Below are positions 1 through 5,064 of a stretch of DNA of 5,203 nt, one piece after another. Location of the stretch: NCBI GenBank assembly GCA_021798135.1, contig JAJZYI010000247.1, positions 1-5,203 of the forward strand, given 5' to 3'. Position numbers and translations under genes: made by a program. Source of the stretch: Actinomycetes bacterium (GTDB lineage: Bacteria > Actinomycetota > Acidimicrobiia > Acidimicrobiales > UBA8190). A model generated the notes under the pieces. It ran no database searches and was not told the DNA's origin. It worked only from the letters and a program-made list of their open reading frames with translations. Within the stretch, counting starts at the first letter, position 1, and the number at the start of each line of letters is the position of its first letter.

Positions 1-933
1 GCGCCGGGGTACGCAGGCGTGCCCGGCGTGCCGGGGCCGGTAACGGCGGGACCCCCGCCGGGAGCGCCCTACCCCGGGGGATGGCCGCCGCCGGGCGCGG
101 TGGCACCGTACCCAGGCTGGCCACCGCCGGGTGGTGCGGTGCCGCCCCCGTGGACGGCGCCGACGCGCCCAGCCGGCGTGGGCTGGACGGCGCCGCGGGT
201 GGTGGCCCTCGTCCTCGGCGTGCTGCTTGGCCTGGTGTCGTTCGGCGTGCTCGTCGCCGGCGCCGGCGCAACCTGGCTGGACAACACCCAGCGCGACCCG
301 GCAGGGTACGTCGTGTCCGGGGTGCGCACGTTCGTGACCTCGACGTACGCGCTGACGAGCGATCGGATCGACCTCGGAGGTGCTGGGACGGTCGCTCCCA
401 GCGGGATCCTGGGCACGGTGCGCGTCCGGGTGACCGCGACGGATCCGGCTCGTCCGGTCTTCGTGGGGATCGCGACGCACGCTGCCGCTGCCCGCTACCT
501 GGCCGGCATCAGCCACGACACCGTCACCGACTGGGCCAGCGGGATCACCACGCTCCAGCCCGGTGCGCCCGGGCTGTCGCCCACCCTGCCGGGGTCCGTG
601 CCCATCTGGGCGGCGCAGGCGTCGGGCACCGGCACGCAGACGGTCACGTGGACGCCGACCGCAGGCAACTGGACCGTCGTGGTGATGAACCCCGACGCTT
701 CCCCGGGCGTGGCCGTTACGGCGGACGCCGGCGCCACCATCCCGGACCTCGGGTGGATCGGCATCGGCCTGCTCGTCGGCGGAGGCGTGCTGTTCGTGCT
801 TGCCATCGCGCTGGTCGTGGTGCCGACGGTGCGGGCGAGCCGTCGCCCGGCGCCGCCAATGGCCCCGCCCGCTGCGCCGATGGCCCCGCCTGCGGCGCCG
901 ATGCCGCCTCCGGTCGTGCCGCCGACGGGGTGA
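1..933 (+). CDS. Uncharacterised two-helix membrane protein with proline-rich tails (5' partial)
   Basis: The frame is already open at base 1 and reads A-P-G-Y-A-G before the first possible start, a GTG at 19. The low-complexity N-terminus therefore probably continues upstream and the gene is likely truncated by the window. Numbering from GTG 19 gives 304 residues. Residues 1-60 are a Pro/Gly/Tyr/Trp-rich tail with YPGWPPPG-like repeats. Residues 61-86 are a transmembrane helix, 87-243 an Ala/Thr/Val-rich soluble domain, 244-271 a second helix, and 277-304 a second proline tail with MAPPAAP repeats. The soluble domain is probably outside the cell and both tails inside, by helix count and the basic SRR after helix 2. 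It carries a conserved-looking FVGIATH...YLAGISHDTVTDW segment (148-172) and a beta-rich TVTWTPTAGNWTVVVMNPD segment (209-225). I recall similar uncharacterised proteins in other Actinobacteria but know no function. The tails could bind proline-recognising partners; this is speculation. Confidence 0.85.
   Translation, partial: APGYAGVPGVPGPVTAGPPPGAPYPGGWPPPGAVAPYPGWPPPGGAVPPPWTAPTRPAGVGWTAPRVVALVLGVLLGLVSFGVLVAGAGATWLDNTQRDPAGYVVSGVRTFVTSTYALTSDRIDLGGAGTVAPSGILGTVRVRVTATDPARPVFVGIATHAAAARYLAGISHDTVTDWASGITTLQPGAPGLSPTLPGSVPIWAAQASGTGTQTVTWTPTAGNWTVVVMNPDASPGVAVTADAGATIPDLGWIGIGLLVGGGVLFVLAIALVVVPTVRASRRPAPPMAPPAAPMAPPAAPMPPPVVPPTG
859..921 (+). repeat. 21-nt coding repeat, MAPPAAP x2 plus a degenerate third copy
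   Basis: Two successive 21-nt units (859-879 and 880-900) both encode MAPPAAP. A diverged third (901-921) encodes MPPPVVP. The units differ mostly at third codon positions, so the protein repeat is better kept than the DNA repeat. They form the C-terminal cytoplasmic proline tail of the membrane protein. Confidence 0.8.
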
Positions 934-1157
934 AGCGCCCGCCGGTCGGGTGGCGAGCAGCGGCTCGCTCGGCACGTCGGTTGCTGTCCGGCTCGCTCGG
1001 CGCACCGCCTGGTGCCGGCTCGAGCGGCAACCCGGTCGCCGTCCGGCTCGGCGCCGGTGGTGGCTGACCGCGCCGTCGTGACCTGCTGCCGGCGGGGTCG
1101 TCGCGGACGACGTCCCGGCTCGCCGCCGGACGAGGCGAACGCTCGCTGGTGGGGCAC
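934..1157. other. Non-coding spacer with decayed GC-rich repeats
   Basis: I see no convincing gene here. The stretch holds degenerate direct repeats: CGGCTCGCTCGGCAC at 961-975 recurs at 989-1003 with one mismatch, and a shortened copy GTCCGGCTCGGCGC lies at 1041-1054. A small hairpin, CCGGC/GCCGG, is possible at 1043-1057. One open frame (930-1067, starting at a GTG that overlaps the previous stop as GTGA) would give a 45-residue Ala/Arg/Gly-rich peptide. It has no ribosome binding site and follows the DNA repeats, so I do not call it a gene. Confidence 0.5.
936..952 (+). terminator. Weak hairpin just after the first gene
   Basis: CGCCCG (936-941) can pair with CGGGTG (947-952) around a CCGGT loop, with one G-U pair. 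It begins two bases after the stop codon at 931-933. There is no T-run, and a 6-bp stem is common by chance at this GC content. It is only a candidate terminator. Confidence 0.25.
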
Positions 1158-1169
1158 TAGCGTCGGGGC
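1158..1169 (+). promoter_or_regulatory. -10 element TAGCGT positioned for a leaderless arsC-like mRNA
   Basis: TAGCGT (1158-1163) fits the actinobacterial -10 consensus TANNNT. It is followed by exactly six bases before the ATG at 1170, so the predicted first transcribed base is the A of the start codon. This is the standard geometry of leaderless promoters in Actinobacteria. No usable Shine-Dalgarno exists: GGGG at 1165-1168 is one base from the ATG and the other G-run is about 15 bases away. I see no clear -35 box. Confidence 0.6.
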
Positions 1170-1514
1170 ATGGAGCTCTGGCACAACCCGCGCTGCTCCA
1201 AGAGCCGCGCCGCCAAGGAGATCCTGGATGCCTGTGGCGTCGACTACGTCGAGCGGCGCTACCTCCAGGACCCGCCCGACGCCGACACCCTCGACCGGGT
1301 GCTGCACGCGCTCGGCAAGGAGCCGTGGGAGATCGCCCGCATGGGGGAGGACGCCGCCGGCGAGCTGGGGCTCGCCGACAGGCCCCACGACCGCGCCGAA
1401 TGGATCGCGCTCCTGGTAGCCAACCCGGTCCTGATCGAACGCCCGATCGCCGTCGCGGACGACGGCCGGGCGGTGGTCGGTCGCCCGCCCGAGGCGGTCG
1501 CCGGCCTGCTCTGA
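1170..1514 (+). CDS. arsC: ArsC/Spx-family reductase-like protein (arsenate reductase, glutaredoxin type)
   Basis: This 114-residue cytoplasmic protein belongs to the ArsC branch of the thioredoxin fold. Members of the E. coli R773 ArsC type reduce arsenate to arsenite using a single catalytic cysteine and glutathione/glutaredoxin; many chromosomal homologues have no proven substrate. The N-terminus reads WHNPRCSKSR, placing the catalytic cysteine at Cys9 with Asn6, Pro7 and Arg13 around it. Three arginines match the substrate-binding arginines of R773 ArsC: Arg57 in EIARM, Arg91 in LIERPIAV and Arg105 in VGRPPE. LGLADRPHD and NPVLIERPI are further family landmarks. It is shorter than R773 ArsC, ending just after the core, as in YfgD/YffB-like members. 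The next cysteine (Cys22) does not make a CXXC, so it is not Spx-like in redox centre. No other arsenic gene is adjacent, so arsenate as the real substrate is uncertain. ATG 1170 is preferred because of the leaderless promoter. Confidence 0.92.
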   Translation: MELWHNPRCSKSRAAKEILDACGVDYVERRYLQDPPDADTLDRVLHALGKEPWEIARMGEDAAGELGLADRPHDRAEWIALLVANPVLIERPIAVADDGRAVVGRPPEAVAGLL

Positions 1515-1520
1515 CGATCC

Positions 1521-1550
1521 TGCCGGTGCCGGCACCCCGCGGCCACGCGG
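1521..1550 (+). terminator. Tandem small hairpins between arsC-like gene and rnd
   Basis: TGCCG/CGGCA (1521-1525 with 1530-1534, loop GTGC) is followed by CCGCG/CGCGG (1537-1541 with 1546-1550, loop GCCA). Both are 5-bp stems with 4-base loops, packed between the stop at 1512-1514 and the rnd -10 element. They could end the arsC-like transcript without a T-run, as many high-GC terminators do. Each stem is short enough to arise by chance. Confidence 0.35.
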
Positions 1551-1556
1551 CTCGCG

Positions 1557-1571
1557 TAACCTGGCCGCACC
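1557..1571 (+). promoter_or_regulatory. -10 element TAACCT for a near-leaderless rnd mRNA
   Basis: TAACCT (1557-1562) fits TANNNT and stands out in a spacer that is otherwise almost all G and C. Nine bases separate it from GTG 1572. The transcript would begin either three bases before the start codon (A1569) or at the GTG itself. No Shine-Dalgarno sequence precedes the GTG. I see no -35 box at the usual distance. Confidence 0.55.
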
Positions 1572-2921
1572 GTGCCTCGCTCCGACCAGGTAGCTCCCGA
1601 GCTCGTCGAGGATCCGCAGCGCCTCGCCACGGTGCTGCAGGCGCTGGCGGGCGAGGACCGCTACGGCATCGACACCGAGTTCCACCTGGAGCGGACCTAC
1701 CATCCCCGCCTGGCGCTCGTGCAGGTCGCCTGGGCTGATCGCGTCGCCCTCCTCGACCCGCTGGCCGTGGACATCTCGCCGCTCGGCGAGGTCCTGCGCG
1801 GGCCCGGGACGGCCGTCGTCCATGCCGCAGACCAGGACCTGACCGTGCTCGACGCCGCCTGCGGCGCGGTGCCGTCGTCGCTGTTCGACACGCAGGTGGC
1901 GGCCGGCTTCCTGGGCATGTCGACGCCCTCGCTCAGCCGCCTGACGGAGCGCATGCTCCGGGTGACGCTGCCGAAGTCGGACCGGCTCACCGACTGGGTG
2001 GCGCGGCCGCTCACCGCCAAGCAGCTGACGTACGCGGCGGGCGACGTGGCGCACCTGCTGGCACTGCACGACGTCATGGTCGAGCGCCTGCGGGCGCTCG
2101 GGCGGCTCGACTGGGCGCTCGACGAGTGCTCGCAGGTCCTGTCCGCGCCCCGGCGGCCAGCGGTGCCGGAGGAGGCGTGGTGGCGGATCCGCGACCACCG
2201 CCAGCTGCGCGGGCCGGCCAGGGGCGTCGCCCAGGAGGTCGCCGCCTGGCGCGAGCGCCGCGCCGCCGAGCTTGACCTGCCGCGCCGGTCGGTGCTGTCC
2301 GACCTGGCGCTGAGCGCCATCGTGCACCGCGCGCCGCGCAGCCGGGCCGAGCTGCAGGCCGTGCGCGGCGTGGAGGCCCGGCATCTCGCCAACGGGGCCG
2401 CCAGCGAGATCCTGGCCGCCGTCGCGCGCGGGCAGGCCCTGCCGGCCGACGAGCTCCGCCTGCCGCCCGAGGTCCGCGAGGAGCGCGCCGAGCCGGCCTT
2501 CGTGGCGGTCGCGTCCGGCCTGGTCCGCCAGATCGCCGACGAGCAGCGGTTCGACACCAGCCTGCTGGCCACCCGGGCCGACCTGTCCGACCTGCTGAAC
2601 GGGGTCACGGGCCGGCTCGACCACGGCTGGCGCCGCCAGCTCGTCGGCGACCCGGTCCGGCGGCTCCTGTCCGGCGAGGTGGCGCTGGCCGTCCAACCCG
2701 GGCGGGGGCTGGTGCTGGAGCAGCGCTCGGGCGTGCCCGCCAGCCTCGGCGCCGAGCCAGGTGCTGGCGCCGAGGACGGCGCCGACGCTGTCGGTGCCGT
2801 CGCTGCCGGTGCCGTCGCCGACGCTGCCACCCGGTCCGATGCGGTAGCCGGTGCTGCTACCAGGTCTGATGCCGTCGTCGGCGTTCCTGCCGGGGAGGCC
2901 GTCGGCGGGACCGGCGCCTGA
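1572..2921 (+). CDS. rnd: Ribonuclease D-like 3'-5' exonuclease with HRDC domain
   Basis: This 449-residue cytoplasmic protein resembles RNase D, a DEDDy-family exonuclease that trims the 3' ends of tRNA precursors and other stable RNAs using two metal ions. Exo I is IDTEF with Asp34 and Glu36, Exo II is HAADQDL with Asp89, and Exo III is YAAGDV with Tyr154 and Asp158, so all catalytic residues are present. KSDRLTDWVARPLT (135-148) is a further RNase D signature. A helical HRDC domain lies at about 215-290, followed by a second HRDC-like helical region at about 300-375, as in E. coli RNase D. Residues after about 390 form an Ala/Gly/Val/Asp-rich tail with a repeated AATRSDAV module, probably disordered and absent from E. 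coli RNase D. GTG 1572 puts the first catalytic Asp at residue 34, close to Asp28 in E. coli, and fits the TAACCT element. A strong hairpin 17 bases after the stop probably ends the transcript. Confidence 0.95.
   Translation: MPRSDQVAPELVEDPQRLATVLQALAGEDRYGIDTEFHLERTYHPRLALVQVAWADRVALLDPLAVDISPLGEVLRGPGTAVVHAADQDLTVLDAACGAVPSSLFDTQVAAGFLGMSTPSLSRLTERMLRVTLPKSDRLTDWVARPLTAKQLTYAAGDVAHLLALHDVMVERLRALGRLDWALDECSQVLSAPRRPAVPEEAWWRIRDHRQLRGPARGVAQEVAAWRERRAAELDLPRRSVLSDLALSAIVHRAPRSRAELQAVRGVEARHLANGAASEILAAVARGQALPADELRLPPEVREERAEPAFVAVASGLVRQIADEQRFDTSLLATRADLSDLLNGVTGRLDHGWRRQLVGDPVRRLLSGEVALAVQPGRGLVLEQRSGVPASLGAEPGAGAEDGADAVGAVAAGAVADAATRSDAVAGAATRSDAVVGVPAGEAVGGTGA
2823..2882 (+). repeat. 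Two-copy 30-nt coding repeat in the RNase D tail (AATRSDAVxG)
   Basis: Units 2823-2852 and 2853-2882 encode AATRSDAVAG and AATRSDAVVG. They differ at seven bases; six changes are synonymous and one changes Ala to Val. The protein repeat is therefore conserved while the DNA has drifted. Weaker GAVAxGAVAD-like repetition precedes it. Confidence 0.85.
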
Positions 2922-2937
2922 CCGGGACCTGATCGCG

Positions 2938-2964
2938 CGCCCTGGTCGGGCGCCGACCGGGGCG
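2938..2964 (+). terminator. Strong 12-bp hairpin terminator after rnd
   Basis: Bases 2938-2949 pair with 2953-2964 around a three-base GCG loop, giving twelve consecutive pairs with a single G-U. The stem begins 17 bases after the rnd stop codon. There is no T-run, which is common for terminators in high-GC Actinobacteria. Its position explains why the cyclase gene has its own promoter. Confidence 0.65.
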
Positions 2965-2968
2965 GTGG

Positions 2969-2983
2969 CGGCCCCGGGGGCCG
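2969..2983 (+). terminator. Second GC-only hairpin after rnd
   Basis: CGGCCC (2969-2974) pairs with GGGCCG (2978-2983) around a CGG loop, five bases after the main terminator hairpin. It may act as a back-up terminator. Being all G and C it could also be chance. Confidence 0.35.
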
Positions 2984-3035
2984 TGCCTCCGGGGGGTGCC
3001 GCCGGGCCGCCGGGCCGCCGGCCAGTCAGCCCGGC

Positions 3036-3049
3036 CCCGTGGCCACGGG
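3036..3049. promoter_or_regulatory. 14-bp perfect palindrome, possible operator
   Basis: CCCGTGG followed directly by CCACGGG is a perfect dyad with no spacer. It ends four bases before the putative -35 element (3054), and its centre is about 45 bases upstream of the predicted transcript start at 3088. That is a normal place for an activator. A rough estimate gives about one 14-bp palindrome per 5 kb by chance at this GC content, so the position matters more than the match. Confidence 0.3.
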
Positions 3050-3053
3050 TTGC

Positions 3054-3081
3054 TCAACTTCCGCGGCAGGTCGGCCGACGT
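3054..3081 (+). promoter_or_regulatory. Sigma-28 (FliA/WhiG/SigD-type) promoter candidate for the diguanylate cyclase gene
   Basis: TCAA (3054-3057, within CTCAACTT) is followed after 16 bases by GCCGACGT (3074-3081). The known consensus for this sigma class is TAAA, 14-16 bases, then GCCGATAA/T. The first five bases of the -10 box match, and TCAA in place of TAAA is a plausible GC-rich variant. Six bases then separate the box from ATG 3088, so transcription would begin at or next to the start codon. Confidence 0.45.
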
Positions 3082-3087
3082 GGAGGT

Positions 3088-4554
3088 ATGCGGTACGCCG
3101 ACGACGCGGCCCCCCAGGAGATGGTGCAGGCCGTGCTGGTCGACGGGATCATCGCCCAGTCGGTCGCGGTGCCGATCGTCGTGACCATCGCCGTTCTCGA
3201 CATCGGGCACGAGCCCTGGGCCTCCCCCTGGGACCTGGCCGCGATCTCGCTCGTCGGGTTCTCAACCCTCTACGGCCTGGTCCTGACGGCGGTGCAGCGC
3301 CGCCGCCGGGGCATCTCGCTCCCGCCGGCGTGGGTGCCGTTCATGGTGCAGATGGCCGCCTTCGCGGCGCTCACCCTCCTGAACGTCTCCACCCACGCTC
3401 CGATGGGCTACTACATGCCGGTCCTGTTCCTCGGGCTGCTCTACACCTGCGAGTTCGGCGCGCTGTCGATGCGTCTGGTGACGCTCGGGGCAAGCGTGGC
3501 GCTGGCCGGCGTGGCCGCCTGGGCCGACGGCCTGCGCGGCATGGCGCTCGTCACCCTGGTCGTGATGTTCGCCTGGATCGGGGGCGTCATCGTCGTGCTC
3601 ATGGGACACGTGGTGGGCGTCCTGCAGCGGGCGCTCGCCACCGGGCACCGCCTGCAGGCCCTGTCGGATGCCGTGGCCGGCGCCGACACGGTGGACCGCG
3701 GGCTGGAGATCGGCCTGCCGCTGGTCGACGCCGTGCTACCGGCCGAGCTGGTGCTGGTCGTCGAGCGGCGGCCCGGTGGCGCGCTCACGGGCGTCGCGAG
3801 CTGGCCGGCGGACGCCGAGACCGACCGGCTGCACGGCCTGCCGGAGCTGGTCCAGGCGCTGGACAGCGACGCCCCGGTGCTCACGGCGCAGTGGTGCGCC
3901 CTGCCGATCGGCTACCGCGACGGGGCCCAGCTGGCCATGCTGGTGCGCCTGCGGCGCCAGCGGGACCGGAGCGCCATCGGCATGCACGAGGCGGCACGCT
4001 CGCTGGCCGCCGCCATGCTGAAGATGACCAGCCGGGTGGCGTTCGAGACGATGCTGCGCCGGGAGGGCCGGACCGACACGCTGACCGGGCTCGGCAACCG
4101 TCGGGCGCTGCTCGAGCACCTGCACGAGGAGATGGTGCACGCCACGACCGACGGCCGGCCGCTCAGCCTGGCGATGCTCGACCTGGACCACTTCAAGCGC
4201 TTCAACGACGCGCACGGCCACGTGGCCGGGGACGCGCTCCTGCGCGCCATGGCCGCGCTCCTGCACAGCGGCGTCCGCGACCGCGACATGGTGGCCCGCT
4301 ACGGCGGCGAGGAGTTCTGCGTGGTGCTGCCCGCCTCCGACCTGGACGCGGCCCGCGCGCTCGTCGACCGCCTCTGCAGCTCGGTGCGCACCAGCACCGA
4401 TCTCGGCGGCGTGACCGTGTCGGCGGGCGTGGGTCAGTGGGACGGCGCCGAGGGCGCCGTCGCGCTCATCGAGCGCGCCGACAGGGCCCTGTACCGCGCC
4501 AAGCGGGCAGGCCGGGACCGGGTGGAGACCGCCGCCGTCGGCACCGCCTGCTGA
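3088..4554 (+). CDS. Membrane-anchored diguanylate cyclase (GGDEF protein)
   Basis: This 488-residue protein should join two GTP molecules into the second messenger cyclic di-GMP at the inner face of the membrane. Six hydrophobic helices lie at about 19-38, 49-69, 83-101, 107-123, 127-146 and 150-178 and could form a sensory domain of the MASE kind; I cannot assign it to a named family. Residues 185-310 look like a GAF-type linker domain. The GGDEF domain starts at DTLTGLGNRR (330-339) and continues with LDLDHFKRFND (364-374, metal ligand Asp365). The active site GGEEF is intact at 406-410. RDRD (397-400), five residues before GGEEF, is a proper RxxD inhibitory site, so product feedback is expected. 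No EAL or HD-GYP domain is present. ATG 3088 is favoured: the upstream open frame back to 2851 crosses the rnd tail and terminator, and GGAGG at 3082-3086 is only one base from the ATG. Leaderless translation from the sigma-28-like promoter fits better. GTG 3124 or 3133 are alternatives. Confidence 0.93.
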   Translation: MRYADDAAPQEMVQAVLVDGIIAQSVAVPIVVTIAVLDIGHEPWASPWDLAAISLVGFSTLYGLVLTAVQRRRRGISLPPAWVPFMVQMAAFAALTLLNVSTHAPMGYYMPVLFLGLLYTCEFGALSMRLVTLGASVALAGVAAWADGLRGMALVTLVVMFAWIGGVIVVLMGHVVGVLQRALATGHRLQALSDAVAGADTVDRGLEIGLPLVDAVLPAELVLVVERRPGGALTGVASWPADAETDRLHGLPELVQALDSDAPVLTAQWCALPIGYRDGAQLAMLVRLRRQRDRSAIGMHEAARSLAAAMLKMTSRVAFETMLRREGRTDTLTGLGNRRALLEHLHEEMVHATTDGRPLSLAMLDLDHFKRFNDAHGHVAGDALLRAMAALLHSGVRDRDMVARYGGEEFCVVLPASDLDAARALVDRLCSSVRTSTDLGGVTVSAGVGQWDGAEGAVALIERADRALYRAKRAGRDRVETAAVGTAC

Positions 4555-4556
4555 GA

Positions 4557-4603
4557 CCTGCCGTCGCGGGTGGCACCGCCGGCACACGCGCCACCCGGGC
4601 AGG
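4557..4603 (+). promoter_or_regulatory. Long bulged hairpin covering the next gene's ribosome binding site
   Basis: CCTGCC (4557-4562) pairs with GGCAGG (4598-4603), and CGGGTGGC (4567-4574) pairs with GCCACCCG (4590-4597). This gives 14 base pairs interrupted only by a four-base GTCG bulge on the 5' side, with a 15-base loop. The stem starts three bases after the cyclase stop codon. Its 3' arm contains the AGG of the next gene's Shine-Dalgarno sequence. It may be a terminator, an attenuator, or a translational switch that hides the ribosome binding site. No T-run follows. Confidence 0.6.
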
Positions 4604-4604
4604 A
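4601..4604 (+). promoter_or_regulatory. Shine-Dalgarno AGGA for the small membrane gene
   Basis: AGGA at 4601-4604 lies seven bases before ATG 4612, a good spacing. This decides against the earlier in-frame GTG at 4570, which lies inside the hairpin's left arm and has no ribosome binding site. The first three bases sit in the hairpin stem. Confidence 0.6.
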
Positions 4605-4611
4605 CGGGTGC

Positions 4612-5064
4612 ATGCGTGGACGGTGGCTGCGCAGAGTCGGCCCCTGGCTGACCCCTGCCCTGGTGGTGGCCGAGGTCGCGCTCGCCTCGTCGGGGCTGCT
4701 GCCGCTGCGCGAGGCCGTGGTCAGCGCTGTGGCCGTCGAGCTCGCCCTGTGGGTGGTGGTGGCGGCTCGCGTGGTGGCCGACGCCGTCGCCGACGTCCTG
4801 CTGTTCGCGCTCCTGCCGGGCAGCGCCTGGCGGTGGGCGGTGCTGGGCGCGCACGTGTACGCCCTGGTCGTCGCGGGCGGGCTGCACGCGTCGTTCGCCA
4901 CCCGGCCGCACCTGGTCGTCGGTGGCAACCTGGTCGTTCGCGACGGGATCGTCCACGAGATCGTGATCCCGCTCGGCGCGAGCACCGCGGCCTGCAGCGA
5001 GCGCTCTCGTGCCATACGGCCCTGGTGGTGCCGCCGGGCGGTGCGGTCCGATGGGGGGAGGTGA
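4612..5064 (+). CDS. Small membrane protein, possibly frameshifted near its C-terminus
   Basis: The product would be 150 residues. I recognise no named family. A basic N-terminus (MRGRWLRR) precedes hydrophobic segments at about 11-31, 35-55 and 72-95, with a marginal one at 58-70. Residues 99-121 (RPHLVVGG...VRDGIVHEIVIPL) look like the beginning of a small beta domain after the last helix. From about residue 123 the composition changes abruptly to a Cys/Trp/Arg-rich string (ASTAACSERSRAIRPWWCRR), which is typical of an out-of-frame reading. The frame that begins at about 4977 looks more natural from there and has no stop to the window end. The gene is therefore either truncated by a single-base change (or sequencing error), or ends genuinely at 5064 and couples to the next frame by a GTGA overlap. 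It lies 57 bases after the cyclase gene, behind a hairpin, so read-through from that gene is likely. Confidence 0.7.
   Translation: MRGRWLRRVGPWLTPALVVAEVALASSGLLPLREAVVSAVAVELALWVVVAARVVADAVADVLLFALLPGSAWRWAVLGAHVYALVVAGGLHASFATRPHLVVGGNLVVRDGIVHEIVIPLGASTAACSERSRAIRPWWCRRAVRSDGGR

Noticed and set aside
81..1067. 328-codon + strand frame overlapping the first gene
   Set aside because: It is extremely Arg/Gly-rich and lies in the wrong frame over a protein with clear membrane helices. Its tail after GTG 930 has no ribosome binding site.
1012..1419. 135-codon + strand frame over the arsC-like gene
   Set aside because: Its Arg/Pro/Ser/Thr-rich translation shows no motif, and the overlapping ArsC frame has its catalytic residues.
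495..2696. 733-codon open frame on the - strand
   Set aside because: It runs antisense through the first membrane gene, the arsC-like gene and rnd, all of which have recognisable features. Its product is Arg/Gln/His/Pro-rich with no motif, as expected from the complement of GC-rich genes.
3082..3087. GGAGG as Shine-Dalgarno for ATG 3088
   Set aside because: Only one base separates it from the ATG, too close for normal pairing. No in-frame start lies at the right distance downstream of it.
4570..4611. Upstream GTG start for the small membrane protein
   Set aside because: It lies in the left arm of the hairpin and has no ribosome binding site, whereas ATG 4612 has AGGA at a seven-base spacing.
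3736..4956. 406-codon open frame on the - strand
   Set aside because: It lies opposite the GGDEF domain and the small membrane gene, has a His/Gln/Arg/Pro-rich low-complexity product, and is a compositional shadow.
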